Notes: generated by a model not told the origin, from the sequence alone. 64,000 nt of DNA from Puffinus mauretanicus (GCA_023333565.1 JAJKFH010002862.1:124001-188000); one strand, 5' to 3'; numbered from the stretch's first letter, positions 37,801 to 52,800 are shown. Translations and numbers: made by a program.

Positions 37801-40800
37801 TTAGCTCCATTTACTGTAATATCAAAATCATTTTTTCTATGTTTTTAGTAGAAACTGTATGAAATCTACTATTACAAAGAGCAAGTTCAGTCCCTATGCA
37901 TAACAAACTGCAGGGCTTGGGGTTTTCTTTGAGGTTAGAGGTTTTTTTTCTTTTTTGGTTGTTTGCTTTCTTGCACTGACTACTGTTATTACTTAAAAGG
38001 AGTTTATCCTGGATTGGAAGAATATGTGGAATCACTAACTTCAGCAGAAATTGGATTAGGCCCTAAATGTCCTTCTAAGTTTCTGCCTAGTTATGATATT
38101 TAAAAAAAAACCCAAACTGTGTTTAGGCTCCAAAGAGAACAAATAAAATTTAAAGGTAATTTCATTTGCTCCCTTCAATCACATAAGGCACAGACACTTT
38201 TAATCTAAAACACATGGATATTTTCCCCTTCAGTCTGCTCTGCAAGGGAATCCTTCCAACTGTTCTTGGACAAAGATCATACCTGTTCCTATTTCCATGG
38301 AAACATCCTTTCCAGACCCCACACATTTTCTGCCAGTAGCTGATATCTCAAGTCTGGAGGAATTGTTTGCTTTGTCTGTTTCCTTCTGGATGACAATGAC
38401 TGCGAATTTGTATAGTCTTGCCTGATGAAGAGCATTCAGGACATCCCCATGGACTGAGCTCACAAGAGACTTGCCATTGATTGACAGAACAAGATCTCCT
38501 CGACGAATAGTCCCTTCTTGAGATGCCACTCCCTTTGAAACACTCTGTGGACCTACAAGAAAGATTTTAACTTAAAGATGCTTTAACCTCATGACCACAC
38601 ATAGTCTCTACAGGCCAAGGTGAACACAGAGTCCCTACCAAAGTTTGCAATCAGTGCTCACTGCTTCGATACCAGGCATGCAACATTTGCTCCAATGAAC
38701 GCCCTCAAGTACTAAGGCCTAAGTGACTGGACAAGAACTACAGTTAGGGACAGGGGGGAAAGTGGAGGAAAAGATGCCGGTATTGCATGGTCATTTCTAA
38801 GTCAAAGACCAAAACCAGCTAGAGAATGTAGTATCACAAATCACTTATGCTTTCACTGAACTCCTCAAGGGTCTTCAATTAACATACTTCCAAGTGGCAC
38901 ACAGGTTAAATCCACATCCGTGCTACAGCAAACATGAAGAGCAAAATTGCAGTGTGAGATACCCACTTCCCAAATTCCCACCATCTGGGACATGCATCCT
39001 GTGCTGTTTTCAAACGCACACTTACAAGCTGTGCACAGCATCTGTGCAAAGAAAGGCTCTGACTTACTGCAGCTGTACAAGCATTTAATTGTCCATCTCA
39101 ATTTGCCTGATCAAATACCATGCAAATACATGCAAAAGGACGATTTAGTGGCTTGAAATGCGTTTTTTCTAGAGAACAAAAAATAGTGGATTAAACTTTG
39201 AGTAAAAAAAAAATAGTGGATTTAAGTGGATTAAACTTTGAGTAAACTCCAGCAAGCGCAGCTGAGACTTAGATGTGTGCCATTTACAGAAAGGAGCTGA
39301 CTAAAAGACTCAAGACCCAGTATTTGAAGACTTGCCTATCAGGAACTGTAATTTTAGCTGCCAGAATATGGTTTCCTGTGCACACAGTTCTAGGTCCACT
39401 CGGCAACGGTTCAAGGCAGCAAATCTGTGGATACAATTCTGTGTAGCAGTTTCTCTAGGAATTTATCCTAATACCCAGACCAACGGTGAAGAATCAGAAG
39501 CCTTTTGGCTCCTGTTCTGTCCCATTGCAGGGCCATGCTGAGATGGGCACCTGCCACAACCCTACAGATCCAAGGAGATAAATTTCCAGCAGTCTAAGCA
39601 GGCACTCAAAGCTGGAATATCAGCCTCAATGACAGACCGTAGACACCGAAATGCAAGAGGTAAGTGGAATACAGGGGTCATGTCCAAAACATCTGCTTCG
39701 TTCCCTTACACGCTCAACTCCTCAGTACCTTGAAGCTCACTAGGCATTTGTATTTCTGCACCCAAGTGTGGGCAGAACAGCCCATCTAAGCAGCTCAGCA
39801 CCCAATGCCAACCCTAAATCCAGCTGGGACCCAGAATCCCAGTAGGTCAAGGACATTGAAATGTTACACACCTGAGAAACATGCTTTACACACACTGAAC
39901 AAAGAGGATCTGGAAAGAGCAGGAGCTGATGCTCTTTTGGCCTCATGGCTAATGGCATTCAGGAGAAAGACTTCATCAGCTACTCAGCCTGAGAGAGCTC
40001 AAGATCATATTTTTAGGTAGTGTCCCAGTCTGTAGGTGAGGAACTCTTTGGGGTGGGAGAGCCTTGAGCCTTCACCTTGCTCACAGCTGACACTGCGACT
40101 GTTTGGGCCAGAGACAGGGAACACAACCTTTGTAGCAAAAGAAGTAGAGTCCGTTCCCTAGACTGTGACCATGTTCTAACTCAATGACTCCTTAATGTAA
40201 AATACGTTTACTTACATTGGTCTTGTCTAACTGCAAAAATCAGAAGTTTCCTGCAAGGGCTGCTGCAGGCCCCAAAGACTGAGGCCATACCTTTCTCCTA
40301 ATCTTAAGCACTTAATGGGTCTCTCTCTTTCAGGGCAGAATTTAAATGCGTATTTTGTGTCACTGATCTGTTTTTGAACAGTATATAAGTTGCTTGGTAT
40401 CACTTTTTACACACCAACATCATTTAATGGCACACAGTATCTTTGGTTCAGAATGCTCTATGAGACTTTTAAAAACAAACAAACAAACAAACAAACAAAA
40501 CAACAACCCTCATTTACTGACCACCCACAGGTCTTAATAACACTAAAACAAACTTGTGACGTGAAATCCAGAATGTTTGCCGAGGTCTGAAACATTGATT
40601 CCCAAGATTTGCAAAATCCGTCAAAAACTTAGCTGCACAGTTTACTTTCAAGGGCTGGGAATGAATATCTCCCCTAAAAGGCTGCATGCAGAATTTTATT
40701 TACATACATAGGATTTAGATCTAGCCGATCCCATCCAGTAACAGACCTTTAAAGACTGAAAACATAATTGGCATCCGTCCCCAATAACAAAATTACGCTT

Positions 40801-43800
40801 CCCAGACACACTGTGATTTCAGTAGCAGATGGTATGCAGCCGCCTCTGAGAGACACCGTTTTATGACTGTGAATGACTTGCAGTGAGTCTTGATAAACGA
40901 ACATTTGATCTAATCACCAGCCTGCTTTAAAGTGAGCTTTGCAAAAAATGACTTGCAGCCATCACTTACTGTGACTGATTTCTGTTCCAGATCTATTCCT
41001 CCAGCAACGCTAAATCCCAGGCCAGCTCCTTCTTCTTTGTGCAAGACTACAAAGTATGTGTCTTCTTTGCTCTAGCAGAAAAACGGAGGTGGAGGGGAAG
41101 GGGAAGGAGAAGAAAAACAAAACCAAAGATCAAGACAAAGTTCCCACACAAATGACAAATTCCCAGTACCCTCAGATTATGGCAGGTGAAAAAAGCAACT
41201 CAAGGAATTGAAACTGAGACATTAAATGCATTTCTGTTCATGCTACAGATGAGTAGCAGCCATATAGGAGAACTCAAGTGACAGCAAAGGTTTCTTCAGT
41301 CAGTTCAAGGCTAGAAAGCAAAGTCAAAATTAGGGTAGTGGAAGGGTATTAAACCTTGGGCAGCCTAATTTTCACAGGCTGTAATCAACTTTGCATTGCT
41401 CGGCATTTTGCAGTCAAAACTCAATAGTTCCCATACACCTTTCTGGATCAAGCACTGTACTTTCTAGGGAATTACTAACACTTTTGTTATCCCATTTCTC
41501 CTTCCTCTTGAAAGGCAGTTACAAAGATGTAATGCAGGGCAGCTGCATCAATCTCTTCTCAGCATTCCTGGATAATCTTGCAAGGGGCAGTGGCTACAAA
41601 TTGAAGCTTAGGAAGGTTAGATGGGAGAGCAGGAAAACTGTTTTCACTTGGGAGCCTGTTAGTGATCCAAACGGGACTAAGCTGTGCTGTTGTGGAAATG
41701 GGAGCATCTAGCACAGGAAAGGGACTGGTGCAGGTCTGCACCAGGGCTGAACTTGGCTCCAGACCAGAACAAAGGTGTAAAGCTGATTTCTTCGAAGTGA
41801 TGGCCTGCTGCCAAAATACAGAATTTGCCATGAGAGAGAAGCAGTCCTGTCCAGCAAGTCTGGTGCTGCCTTCTAATCAGTTATTAGGACAAAAGCAGAT
41901 GCTGTTATAGAGATCACATTTTGTGGTGTAAGGGGGACTGTAAGCAGGCATTTGGTGGAGTAAGGGGATAGTAACAGTCTGTGGGGCAGAGCATCAGAAG
42001 TGGGGAGTAGAAAGCGGGTCTCTCAGCTTTTCCCTGGGATCCCATCCAACATCAGTCATTTCCAGAAACTGCCAACACTAAAATTAATGGCACATCATTA
42101 GAAACCAACCTCTTAATCTATTTAGCATTAAATGACATACATACATAACTAAACTCAACATTTTAACTCAGCCTTTGCCTTTTAATTTTGCTTCAAAAGG
42201 CACAGGGAACCACAGACTACTATCATTTTTTGGTGAAACAACAGTCAAATTCTTGGTCCCACTGTATGCTTTTTTGCCAAATAGTGGCCCTGGAAGATTT
42301 TCTGCATTAAAGGCAATGCACAGAGCCAACGTCACAAACCGATGCCACCCTGCTCCACATCACTGATCCATCAGCACTTGAGGAGAGAGGAGCAGTCAGG
42401 GCTGCACATCTTAGTCCACAGTCTTTTGTAGATGTTAAGACCGTTTCTCACCTGTACTCAAGTGAGAACAGCTTTATGTTAGGCTAGAAATAATAAAATC
42501 AGTTAAACATCTAGGCTAGCCCCTTTCAAAGTGCAGTGAGGGTGATGGAAACATACACATATCTTTGACCATTAAGTACTATAGCAACCCTTTTTGTTCA
42601 AGGGGTCAGGTTCTTTCAAACCCTTGTTACCACAACTTAATTTGCTTACGCTGGGGAAGAAAAAATATAAAAATATCAGAGGCTCAGATGTTAGAGGGTT
42701 GTGTGAGGACCACACATCCTGGGCCAGTCAGCAACACTGTCTGAACCCTGGCTTCCCATTGCCGAGATCGTGCATTTCCTCCCTCCCCAGCTCCCAATGC
42801 TGTCCTCAGCCAGCACGTGTACTACGGGGCACAGAGACCTGGCTATGCATGCTTATCGCTTTACTCGGCCACGCAGTGGACACACAAGGCCTCCAGTGAT
42901 CACCTCTGTTTAGCTTGTTAGCCAAAGATCATCGGTCAGAGATTTAAACAATGAAATCTCTGTGTATTTATTTTTTTATATTAGTAGCACTTATTAAACG
43001 CTAGCAGTAAATTCAGCACTGTTCAGAGCAAAAGATAATGACAAACTCTTTCCGGGGAAGCTCTCAGTCCAAATCAGGCAGTCCATCTCATTTTTCAGCA
43101 ATTGCATAACTAAGAACTGTCTTATTGTACATTTAAATCCAGTATTTGGCTAGCATAAAATTTTCCAGCATACGTGCCATACTGGGTTTAAACATGGATA
43201 AGAAACTATGCAGACAAGGAGTGCATTCCAAAAAGCATTCAGCTTTATAAATATTTGAGTTCTCGGGCTTTGAAAAGTGGCATAAATAAATAATCTCTCC
43301 AAGACCCCATGCAAAATACTTTAAATAACACTTAATTACCTTTGGCCAGAAGTACAATCCAATCCTAATTTTATCAGTAAACCTACCAAACTCTCTTGGC
43401 TCACCAAGTTCTTGGGACTTGCGAGCTTTAGCTACGCTGTCCCAGGAAGGAGGTAAAGCTCAGTATTTTGGGGAGGTCCTGTTCCCCTCAACCTGTTCTA
43501 CGTTTGAAATAGCAACCGTTGTGACTAAGACTCAGGAACACTCTAAATGCAGCTCAGCCAGCAGTTATGCAGACCAGATGGCAGTTTCCCCTCCAGTGCT
43601 GTCATTATTTTATCAGCTTCTGTTCTGATTTTAAAAGGATGTGGCTGTATCCCAAAAACACAAACACAAACAGTGCAAACAGGGAAGTAATGTTCTGGCA
43701 ATCATTTCACTTTGGAGGCCTTGTTTAAACACCTACATAATGAAGCAGGTTATCTTAATGCAATAACCAGTTTCCACAGAAGAGAGCAAAAAGGTCACAG

Positions 43801-46800
43801 AAGTCTTTCACAAACCCTCCAGCAGCAGCTTTCTGGTGTTGCTAGCCGCCAGTTCAGCATTAAACAAAATAAATTCAATTTCCGTGATCGCAGCTTCTAG
43901 CAGAAGGCGGGTGCTTCCAGGCACAGAGAGGAGCAGAGCTTCACTTGCACGGTGGGGAAAGTGAGTCTGACCCAGTTGGTTGGTGGAAAGTTAAATTCTG
44001 ATGTGTAATTATTGGCAACCCAGGAGTTTCTCAGCTATAATAATGACTCAAATGGAGGCATACTTCTCTACTTAAAATAGGTCTATTTACTGTGGCTTAA
44101 AACGGCTTTCACACTGGACAAACAATACCCTTTCTTATACAAAAGTCATTCAAATTTCAAAATTTATTATGGGTTTATAGCAGGCACTCAAAAACCAGCA
44201 TTAGTAGAACTACCATCAACTGTAACCTAACACAGCTCTGAAACTGTTTGGAAGAGATTTTATCTGCCATTAAAACTCTTAAAAATACTGCCAATAATCT
44301 AGTTTTATTTTCTGGTTTTTACCTTTACTTGTGCTTTGACTTCTTGGAGCATAGCAGCAACATCACATTTTGGTACCACTGCTGACAAAACAGATTGCAG
44401 TTTTTGCTGGTCCAGGCTTGAGACGAGCAGCTGATCCAAGCTAAAATGAACAGAAAAATACAAAAGACAGCTTTATATTTCTAGACTGTGCAGAGATATG
44501 TTTCAGGAATGCAATGTAGGTTGCATTAGGGTAAACGATGAAGGGCCAGCTCATTAACAAAAGCAGAAATCTTGATAACAGGTAAGAAATGGTGTATGCT
44601 GGGAGAATGGGAAGGGGCAGAGAAGACAACTTAAAAATAACTCTGAAAATCAGTCCCCGTTCTGTTCCCCTCCTCCTTCCCCAATGGTTTTAGCAACAGG
44701 CATTAACAAAAAACAAGGAGACAGCTACATCTGAAGACTGCTTCTGGCAGGACAAGAAGCTCATTTGTCACTGCAGGCTATGCTGGCAGCCAGCGCTGCG
44801 CAGCCTCCCCTCTACAGTGGCTGCTGTGCCGTAACGTGGCCAAAAACTGACCAAAACCAGCTAGAGGGACACAGAAAAGGAGCCCAGCCCCCCCAGGATA
44901 AAGTGTTTCACCCTGTATTGAAGCACGGCCACTGCCAGACAGCAGCATGGCGGCTCCGAGTGATCAAGAGCATGAAAAACGGCACCCGGAATCGTGAGGG
45001 GAACGGGGGCTGGAGGAAAGCTGAAATGCGCTTTGGGGCGGACCTGGGGCAATGGGGAAGCTTCACCTCAGGAGAGGCTTGTGGGGATGAAAACTAAAGA
45101 ACAGTAGCAAAGCTGACACCAACCTGATGGACCAACTGTTTTCTGAGCGATCCCCATCCAGAGAGCTGCCATGGGGCACGTCATCATCTGAGGCAGACCC
45201 CGGTGTCCCCGAGCCGCTGTCCCGAGGGCTGCTGGCACCCTTCCCCATCGCACCCGCCTCAGCGGGGCCGCAGCGGGCTGGCGGGGCTGCGTCGCTCCGG
45301 GCAGGCATGCCGAGGGCTCTGCGGGGTGTGATTTCCAGCTCCGTCTTGAAGCAGGCAGGCTGCGGTGGCCCTGAGAAGCCCTCTCCGCACAGCTTGTCCA
45401 GGTCGGGCATGCTGAGGGCCCTCAGCTCCCGCAGCCTGGAGCGGGACAGCGGCGGCCGCCCCAGGCCCCGGCTGCGGCGCGCCTGCGAGGCCGAGGGGGG
45501 CAAGGCGTCCACGTCTGCCCCAGCGCTGCCCTCCTCGCTCCTCTGGGGCTTTCCTTCCCCCTTGCTGCCCTCCGCCACACGCGTGGGCTCTGCGCTGGTG
45601 GGAGACTTGGCCACGGCGTTGGCCGGGCTCGGGCTGCTGCCATAGGAGCTCAAGCTGCGCCGCAAGGCCCGTGGCGTCTCGGCGGGGCTGGCTGCGGCGG
45701 CCATCCCACCACATGACCTCCTAGCGAGGGGGGACCTCGCTGCCGCGTGTATATCGATGGCCTTCACAATGGGCCGGTCGAAATTTGCCAGGTTTTCAAA
45801 GGATTTGATCCTCTGTTTGACGGAGAAGGATGAGGTAGATTCATGCGGCCAGTTCAGCTCATAGTAGTAGTAATTCCTCCTGAAGCTCCTCAGCTTATCG
45901 GTGGCAGGGCAGCTAATGTCGCTGGCTGAGGGGGACGTGTCATGGACCCTCTGGGAGCTTTTGGAGGCGTATGCCTGCTCCTTCCCACTCTGGCCATTCG
46001 GCAGGTTGAGATGGACCATCTTTAACATCCCCGTTGCCGCCTGAGGGTATTTCTCCTCTGCAGTGTGGCCCTGGGGTCCTTGCGCGGGATGAACCTCTGC
46101 AACATGGCAGTCCTCCCTCAAGTGACCCGATAACTGGGCCGGCATCGAATAAGTCCTCGTCACAGGTTTTGACAAGCCATAGAGATTTCTGTCTCCGGTG
46201 GTATCTGCTTTCGAGAAACACTGCACAGTCCCCATCTCCTCAGCCAGCCGAGGCACTTCTGCGTTCACCTCTTCTGTTTTCTCCAGCAATGGCAGCTGCA
46301 AAAATGATGCTGGTGAGGAAGAGGCAGAGGAAGAGGAGGAAGAGGATGATGATGAGGAAAGCTTCACCTCAATGAAAGTGCGCTGGATCTCCTGCCCTTC
46401 CAGCTGCTCCTGCTGAACCAAGGGGGACCTCAATGAAGAAGAGCCTCCAGCAGATGGTCCTACATTTTGCAGATCTAATTGCCTAAGGTCATCTGCACTA
46501 TAGATGCTCTTGATTGTGTTCAGGCCTGTTTCAGGGTTCTCAGTCCTCCCTTTCACATATTCAACTTTTGGTATCCCCTGAGGAGATGAAGTGACTTTGC
46601 ACTGACCATCTCTGGCTCTGAAATCATCCACCTTAACACCCTTACCCTGACACACCACCAGCTGCATGGAAGCTTGTGTTTCTTTTGGCTTTCCCCATGC
46701 CTGCTGCAGGTCTGTTAACTCCCCATAGTCATACTTCATTTCACCGCTCACTGTTGGGCTGCTGGTGCCATTCAGGAGAGGCAGAAGTGAATCTTCAGAA

Positions 46801-49800
46801 ATGACTAGTGATGGTTTATTTTCTAGCTCTGACCTTGGAGTCCTTGAGGCTGCTGAAACGCTCTTGCCAGGATCTGGATTTGTAGGTGAATTATGGGACA
46901 ATGGTGTTTTCTTCCCCAGGAGTTTAGGCGACAGCTGTGGAGAAACAGAAATCCTTTTCTGATCAGCCCCACTGACTTTGGTAGGGTTAATGCCAGAAGA
47001 ATCTGAATTTGCCTTTGCTTTGCCTTTGATGGTGGATCCTTTTAGCTTTGGTCCTGCTTTGGCCTTCTGGTTATTTAAAAGGGTGTCCATTATACTTTTT
47101 TGTGCCATTCCCTTAGACTCCTGATAGGATTTTTTCTGCGAGGATGGGCTGTGCGGTACTGCAGCTCCTTTACAGTGATTTGTGCCTGAGTTTTGGACTT
47201 TTCCATTTGAAGTCCTTCCTGAAGTCACAGAGTTAATTTTCTCGTTTTTCCCTGGCAAGTCATGAGTTGTATTAGCCTTTGGATCTTTAGATCTAGTGGG
47301 AAAGGGAGACCTGAGTGATATTGCTCTTGATGACAAGGCATTCACATGATTGCTGTCTGTTTTAGACAAGTTGGACAAACTGTTGGTTTCTTTCTTCACT
47401 AAGCAATAACTAACAGCATGATTACAGTCATCAACCACCGTTTCACTTTCAGATTTGGATCTCTGCTCATCATGACATCCTTCTTTCTCAAGCAAGTTGT
47501 TCTCCAAGCCATTGACATTTCTAGCAGAGCAAAAGCTTTTCTTTTTGCAGTGCAGAGACCCTTCGTCTTCAATGGATTCACAGCATTTCATACGTCTGTT
47601 ATTGTTCCCCAAACCAATCTGTTCTTGTGTACTTAAGGCACCATTGTTACAGAAAGAGTAAACTTCAGGGATACTGACTGAATTCTTTAGGATGTCTTTT
47701 TCTAGCTGGAAAACCGAGGAAGAAGAACACAAGGATGCAGAGGACACATCTGAACACTGTGAGGGACATAGAGTGGGACCACCATGATCTTCCAAGCCTA
47801 GTTTGTTGATGCTTGTCTCCAGTGACCCACACATTGCACAGCCCTCAGTTTGCAAAACTTTGCCGCCACAAGGGTGCAGCAGGGACAGAGAGGATGAGCT
47901 TGTTGCAGATGTGAGATGTTTTTCCTGTGCGGGCTTTTGCAGCTCATCGTTCATGCAACAAATCTCAATTTGCTCCTCATCTGACTCCATTACAGTACAG
48001 ACTGCAGGGGCGTTAGCAGCAGTGCAGGGCCCAAGCAACACTTCATTAGCACCATCAAAGGTTTCTGTGACAGACTCTGTGTCTGAGTGAGAATCTTCCG
48101 CAGCCCCATACATAGACTTTGGAAATGGGTCGCTTCTCTTACCTTCCAGAGAGTTTGCTGTAGGCAACTCATCCTCATTTAAACTGCTAAAATTCCTAGA
48201 ATAGTTATTTAAAGAATTTTTATTCACAGTAAAAAGTTTGCCTGTGTTAATGGAGTCCAAGACAGACAGCCCCAAAACCCCTTGTGCATTAGCTCCACAA
48301 TTCATAGCTTTTTCCAGCAGCTCCTCCTTGGCTGGTCGTGGCTCAGTTCCGGGACAGCCTTCGTCAGTCCCACAGCAGCACATCGTGGTGTACTCATCCC
48401 GGAGGGGGCTTTCCGCTCGCGACGGTGTGCGCGAAGCCCTGCTCTCGGGAACACCCATTTGGCTGAGCAAGTCATCGATATCAGTGACAGGGATGGCAGC
48501 GCAGTCCTCGGTGCGGCTGCTTTTCATGGTACCTCTTTGCACGTCTTTGCTCGTGGCATCAGGTGGCAGTGTTGTTCTCTCCACCGCACAGCCGCCACCA
48601 GCATTCTGCAAACCGGCTCCTTCTCGCTTCCCAGCACTCGGTTCTTCCGCAGTTGCGAGGATGCTGTTGACATCGGCCTGATTTTGACTGTCTACCCCTG
48701 GAGACAGGATGAGGTTTGTAAATCTGCTGACAGCTGCATCACGATAAAAATAAATTAAAAAAAGAAGCAAAATCCTGTCAGATATGGAAAATGATACACA
48801 AAACACCAGGTTTTACTACAAAAATAGACACCCACGTAGTCAGACTACATGTTTTCATTTTGCTCTGCACTCCTTGTCTTCTGTAATGATGTTTACAACA
48901 ACTCAAATTAAACATAACCCTGTGTACTTGAGCAGCACACAGGAGGGAGCAATCCACTTATCCAGGGTGAGTAGTCATGATCTGCTTAATTTTCATCTTT
49001 GAAATTTCAGCAGTCAAGCAGCCAGCTACCAAAGTGTCAGTGTGCAGTAAGTCAGGTTGAGCAGTATCGCTTCTCATTACTTGTTTGATCAAAGATGTCT
49101 CCAACAGATTGCAGAGAGTACACAGCCCTGGCATAGCAAACAAAGGTGAATAGATAACACAGTGATGAGCTGTGCATAAATAACTTGACCTCATCCTCTC
49201 CGCATTTCTGCAGGTGTTCAATGTGACATGCATGGGTGATGTTATACACGCATTAAGCATATGGGCTTTACAGGGTTTCCGGCACAGACCTTTCCTTGTT
49301 TCTAATACATGTTTAACCCACTCTTGGGCAACACACTGAGCTCCCTGTCACTGCTGCACTCCAACACCCATTTCTCCAGCTCTTCAATTTTCAGCACTTC
49401 ACCCTAAGCATCTGCTTGCACCTTTCTCCACTGCTTCTTTCTTCAAGCTGCTTTCTAAAGGCCAGTTATTACCAGATGAGGCCCAGAAAGTGCATGGAGG
49501 AGGAGGAGTGTATTCACAGAGTCAGCATCTTTTCCTGCTCATTCAAACGTGCCAGCACATCTCTCTAACCTTTGCACAAACCTGTGGGATTACCCACACC
49601 ACTTAACTTAGGTACCCATGCTAAGACGTGCAGGTTCCTCCTGGAGTCAACAAAGGGCAAGACATCTCAGAAGAGCAATCTGAAGCAGTCAGGTTAGGAT
49701 TTGAAGTACTGCCCTGCTTCAGCATGCTGGATCACACACTGAAGAGACCTGCTTCTCTGCCAGCGGGGCAGGGCGAGAGGAAGGGCAAAGCAGAAGAGCT

Positions 49801-52800
49801 GCCTGATAAAGGAGTACCAATGTGCCCCTACCCCAATGCTATTAGTCTGCAAAAGCCACAGCAATCTAAGGAAACAAGAACAGGACTCTCTGCCAAGCCA
49901 GAAATTCCTTAAAGAACAACTGGAACTGAAGCATCTGGAAACACTTCAGGCTCCCAGGTATTAATAGGTACACAAAGAAGATCATAAGCTAAAATGAAGC
50001 AAAATATTATGTTCTTCCTGAACTTGAAAAGTATGCTTTTCTTTTTAAAACACTCATTTCCACACCACGTAATTTGTACAGTCTGTGGGGATGCATGTAT
50101 TGCTGTAGCAGCATAAATCAGCCCTGAGCAGAAACTAAGGAGGTATCAAATGTTTCAATTCAAACTAGAAAACTTTTTATAAGAAACACGCAAATAAACA
50201 TTCTGATAAGATTTTTTTGGTTTTCTGTTTCATCCTTCTGCACATTAGAGAACTCTAACACATGAAAGGGAAAGAAAGAAAAAAGGCTTTTATTATCTTA
50301 CTGTCTATTCACAAAAACACTATTTAAACTTCAGCTTTTAAGAGAGAAATATGTGATTATAAAGGGTTAATATATTTACTGAACAGGCACAGCAGTAAAA
50401 CGGTTGTCAGGACAGGGTTGCTGCCGAGTTAGCTCCAGGTCTGCATGAAATTACTCAGACCTCTGCAAACGCTGGCAGGAGGGACATACTGTAAGTGGGA
50501 GCTTTGAACACTTCACACAGGAGTAGGTTTGCTCCCCTCATCATGGTGCCAGGAAAGACCCCGAAGCCTGGTTTGGTGGCGAAGTGCTTTGCCTGGCTCA
50601 CCAATGCAGACACAATGTACCCCCTGTTTTTTCTCTGAATCGATGTGGGAAGCTGGGGCAGCAGAAGATCAGACCCAGCTGATCGAAGGGAATTTTCTTC
50701 ACTAGTATTCAGAATAAATGGTACGAAAGCAAATCTACTCTCTCACCTGATGCTGCTTTCTGGATCTCCAGGGTTACGGATGTGGGAAGACACTGCATAA
50801 GCAAGCAGATTTCCTCATACGTCATCTTACTGACCGGGATACTGTTGATGGTGGTAATCTCATCTCCTACAGCCATCTTGCCCATTGATCCCTGATGCAA
50901 TGACAGACCCAAGGAAATTATAAATACACCTCAGAAGCCCTGCCACAGGGGCAAAGATTGCAGGAAAGCAATTAATGGCGTATGAGTAACATTCCCTATT
51001 TCACATCACCGCAGATCACAGGTACCACTGCAGTCAGTTTGCCAACACATAAATAAAGAGCAGACTGTGCTTTTGCCAGAAGAGGAATTAATGATCAATC
51101 TAAAACAGGAAGGTCAAGAGAACTGCTGGGTTCTCTGAGAGATCAGTTTCAGGATGGAAGACACAGCCCTCTTCATTTAAATGATTTGGGATGGATCAGT
51201 CATAGCTTCTTCAGGACTGGAACACTGTCTATAATTTTTGCATTTCATGTGTGAATTATATTCCTGGTCACAACCTCCCATTGGACCAATGGGACTCTCC
51301 TAAATTACTTAATTGGACAGGGACTGAGCTCTTAAGGTAAACGCCTAAGTATGTTTCTAAACACTGCACAATAAGTCAGAGAAAAAGGCAGGAACAGAAC
51401 CCAAATCCCCAGCTCTCACAGCCCAATTCAAACTGCTACGACATATCCCCTCTTACCCTAGGGGCCACTAACTAGATTAAAAATGCTACATCCAGCTTTG
51501 TACACCAGAGTATCCTCCTTCCTCTCTCCACACTTTTGCATCTAGGTCAGCGATTCCACATCCAGCATGAAGCAAGCATCCATACTAGTACGTGCATGTA
51601 TGAGATGCAGAAGAGCAATGTGTTACTGGTACTTCCATGGCACTTGGCAAACCTGGCTAGCACCTAAGGCCTCCTGGCACCAGATTTGTGTAACACAGGA
51701 ATATGTGCATATAAAATAATAAACATTTTTACCACCAGGATTTACTTATTTTGTCTTTGTCTCTGGTAAAAAGAAAGAAAACAAAAGCATGGCATTCCCT
51801 CAAAACTGTGACTGCGAGTGGGGATCAGTCCATCTCAGTAGATCTGCCTCTTGACTGTCTTAGTTTTGAATCAGCCAAGGGTGCACTTCTGAATCAGAAA
51901 CACTTCATTGAACAGCAGCTTCAGAACAATATGGGATGAGACGTTTTGCCCAGCAGAGACAAACATCTCCCTTGCACTTACTCTCAACAGATCATTTGCT
52001 TAATAATAAATAATACTAATACTAATAATAATCATCATCCCTGCAAAGTGAAAGCAAATCACAACAAGGCAACCCAAATTAAAAAATTACCATTTCTGCT
52101 GCTCCACCTGGCCGCAGTCCTGTGACAACAACCTTTAAGGGTAGGGCCTGGATTTCCAAATCCAGGCCGAATGACTCGTGCTCATTGCGAACCAGAGTGA
52201 CTATTTCACCCTGGCCTTGCCCAGCCCCGTCGGGTGCTTCACACTTCTTGCTGTGAGGGAGCGCCCTCGCAACAGGCTTGTTATAAGAGCCATGCTCCTC
52301 CGTCCTCTGTCTCTGAAGGCTTCGGCACTCCGTGCTCATCATGCTTTTCACTCTCGTGACTGCTCTGTGCTCAAGTTTTGGTGACCTCTTAGATTCAAGT
52401 TGTGCTTCCCGGAGCTCCTTCAAACTCAGGTTGCCAAGACGAACTTCAGGCACACTTGAGTAATCGAATGCTATGATGGGGAAGAAAGGAGAGTCGATTT
52501 GCTCCAGCGTGCTGTCTGCAGACTCCACAGAGTTGCTGAAGACAGGGGAAGACATCTCCATGCCACTGTATCTAGATGACTCGCTGTCCTGGCTCTCATC
52601 ATTGATTTCTACAGATGACGTTGTAATGACAATGCCAGCGTCCTCCTGGCTCTTGGCCCTCTGGCTTCTTTGCAAGTGGGAACTTTCGTCGTCATCACTA
52701 ACATCACCATCATAGAAAACAACCCTCCTCTGTCGATGAAAGGGGCTGCGGGCAGATTTGGGGCTGTCGCTGAGGATGCCGGGTCGGACAGACTCCACAT

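Larger units (their letters stand above)
34805..44322 (-). other. PDZD2: PDZD2 introns between the PDZ5-6 exons
   Basis: Non-coding sequence between exons at 34638-34804, 36209-36343, 38283-38552, 40970-41071 and 44323-44440. It holds simple repeats (poly-A near 34836, an AAAC run at 40471-40506) and a local duplication at 39181-39246. I recognise no transposable element or nested gene. Confidence 0.6.
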
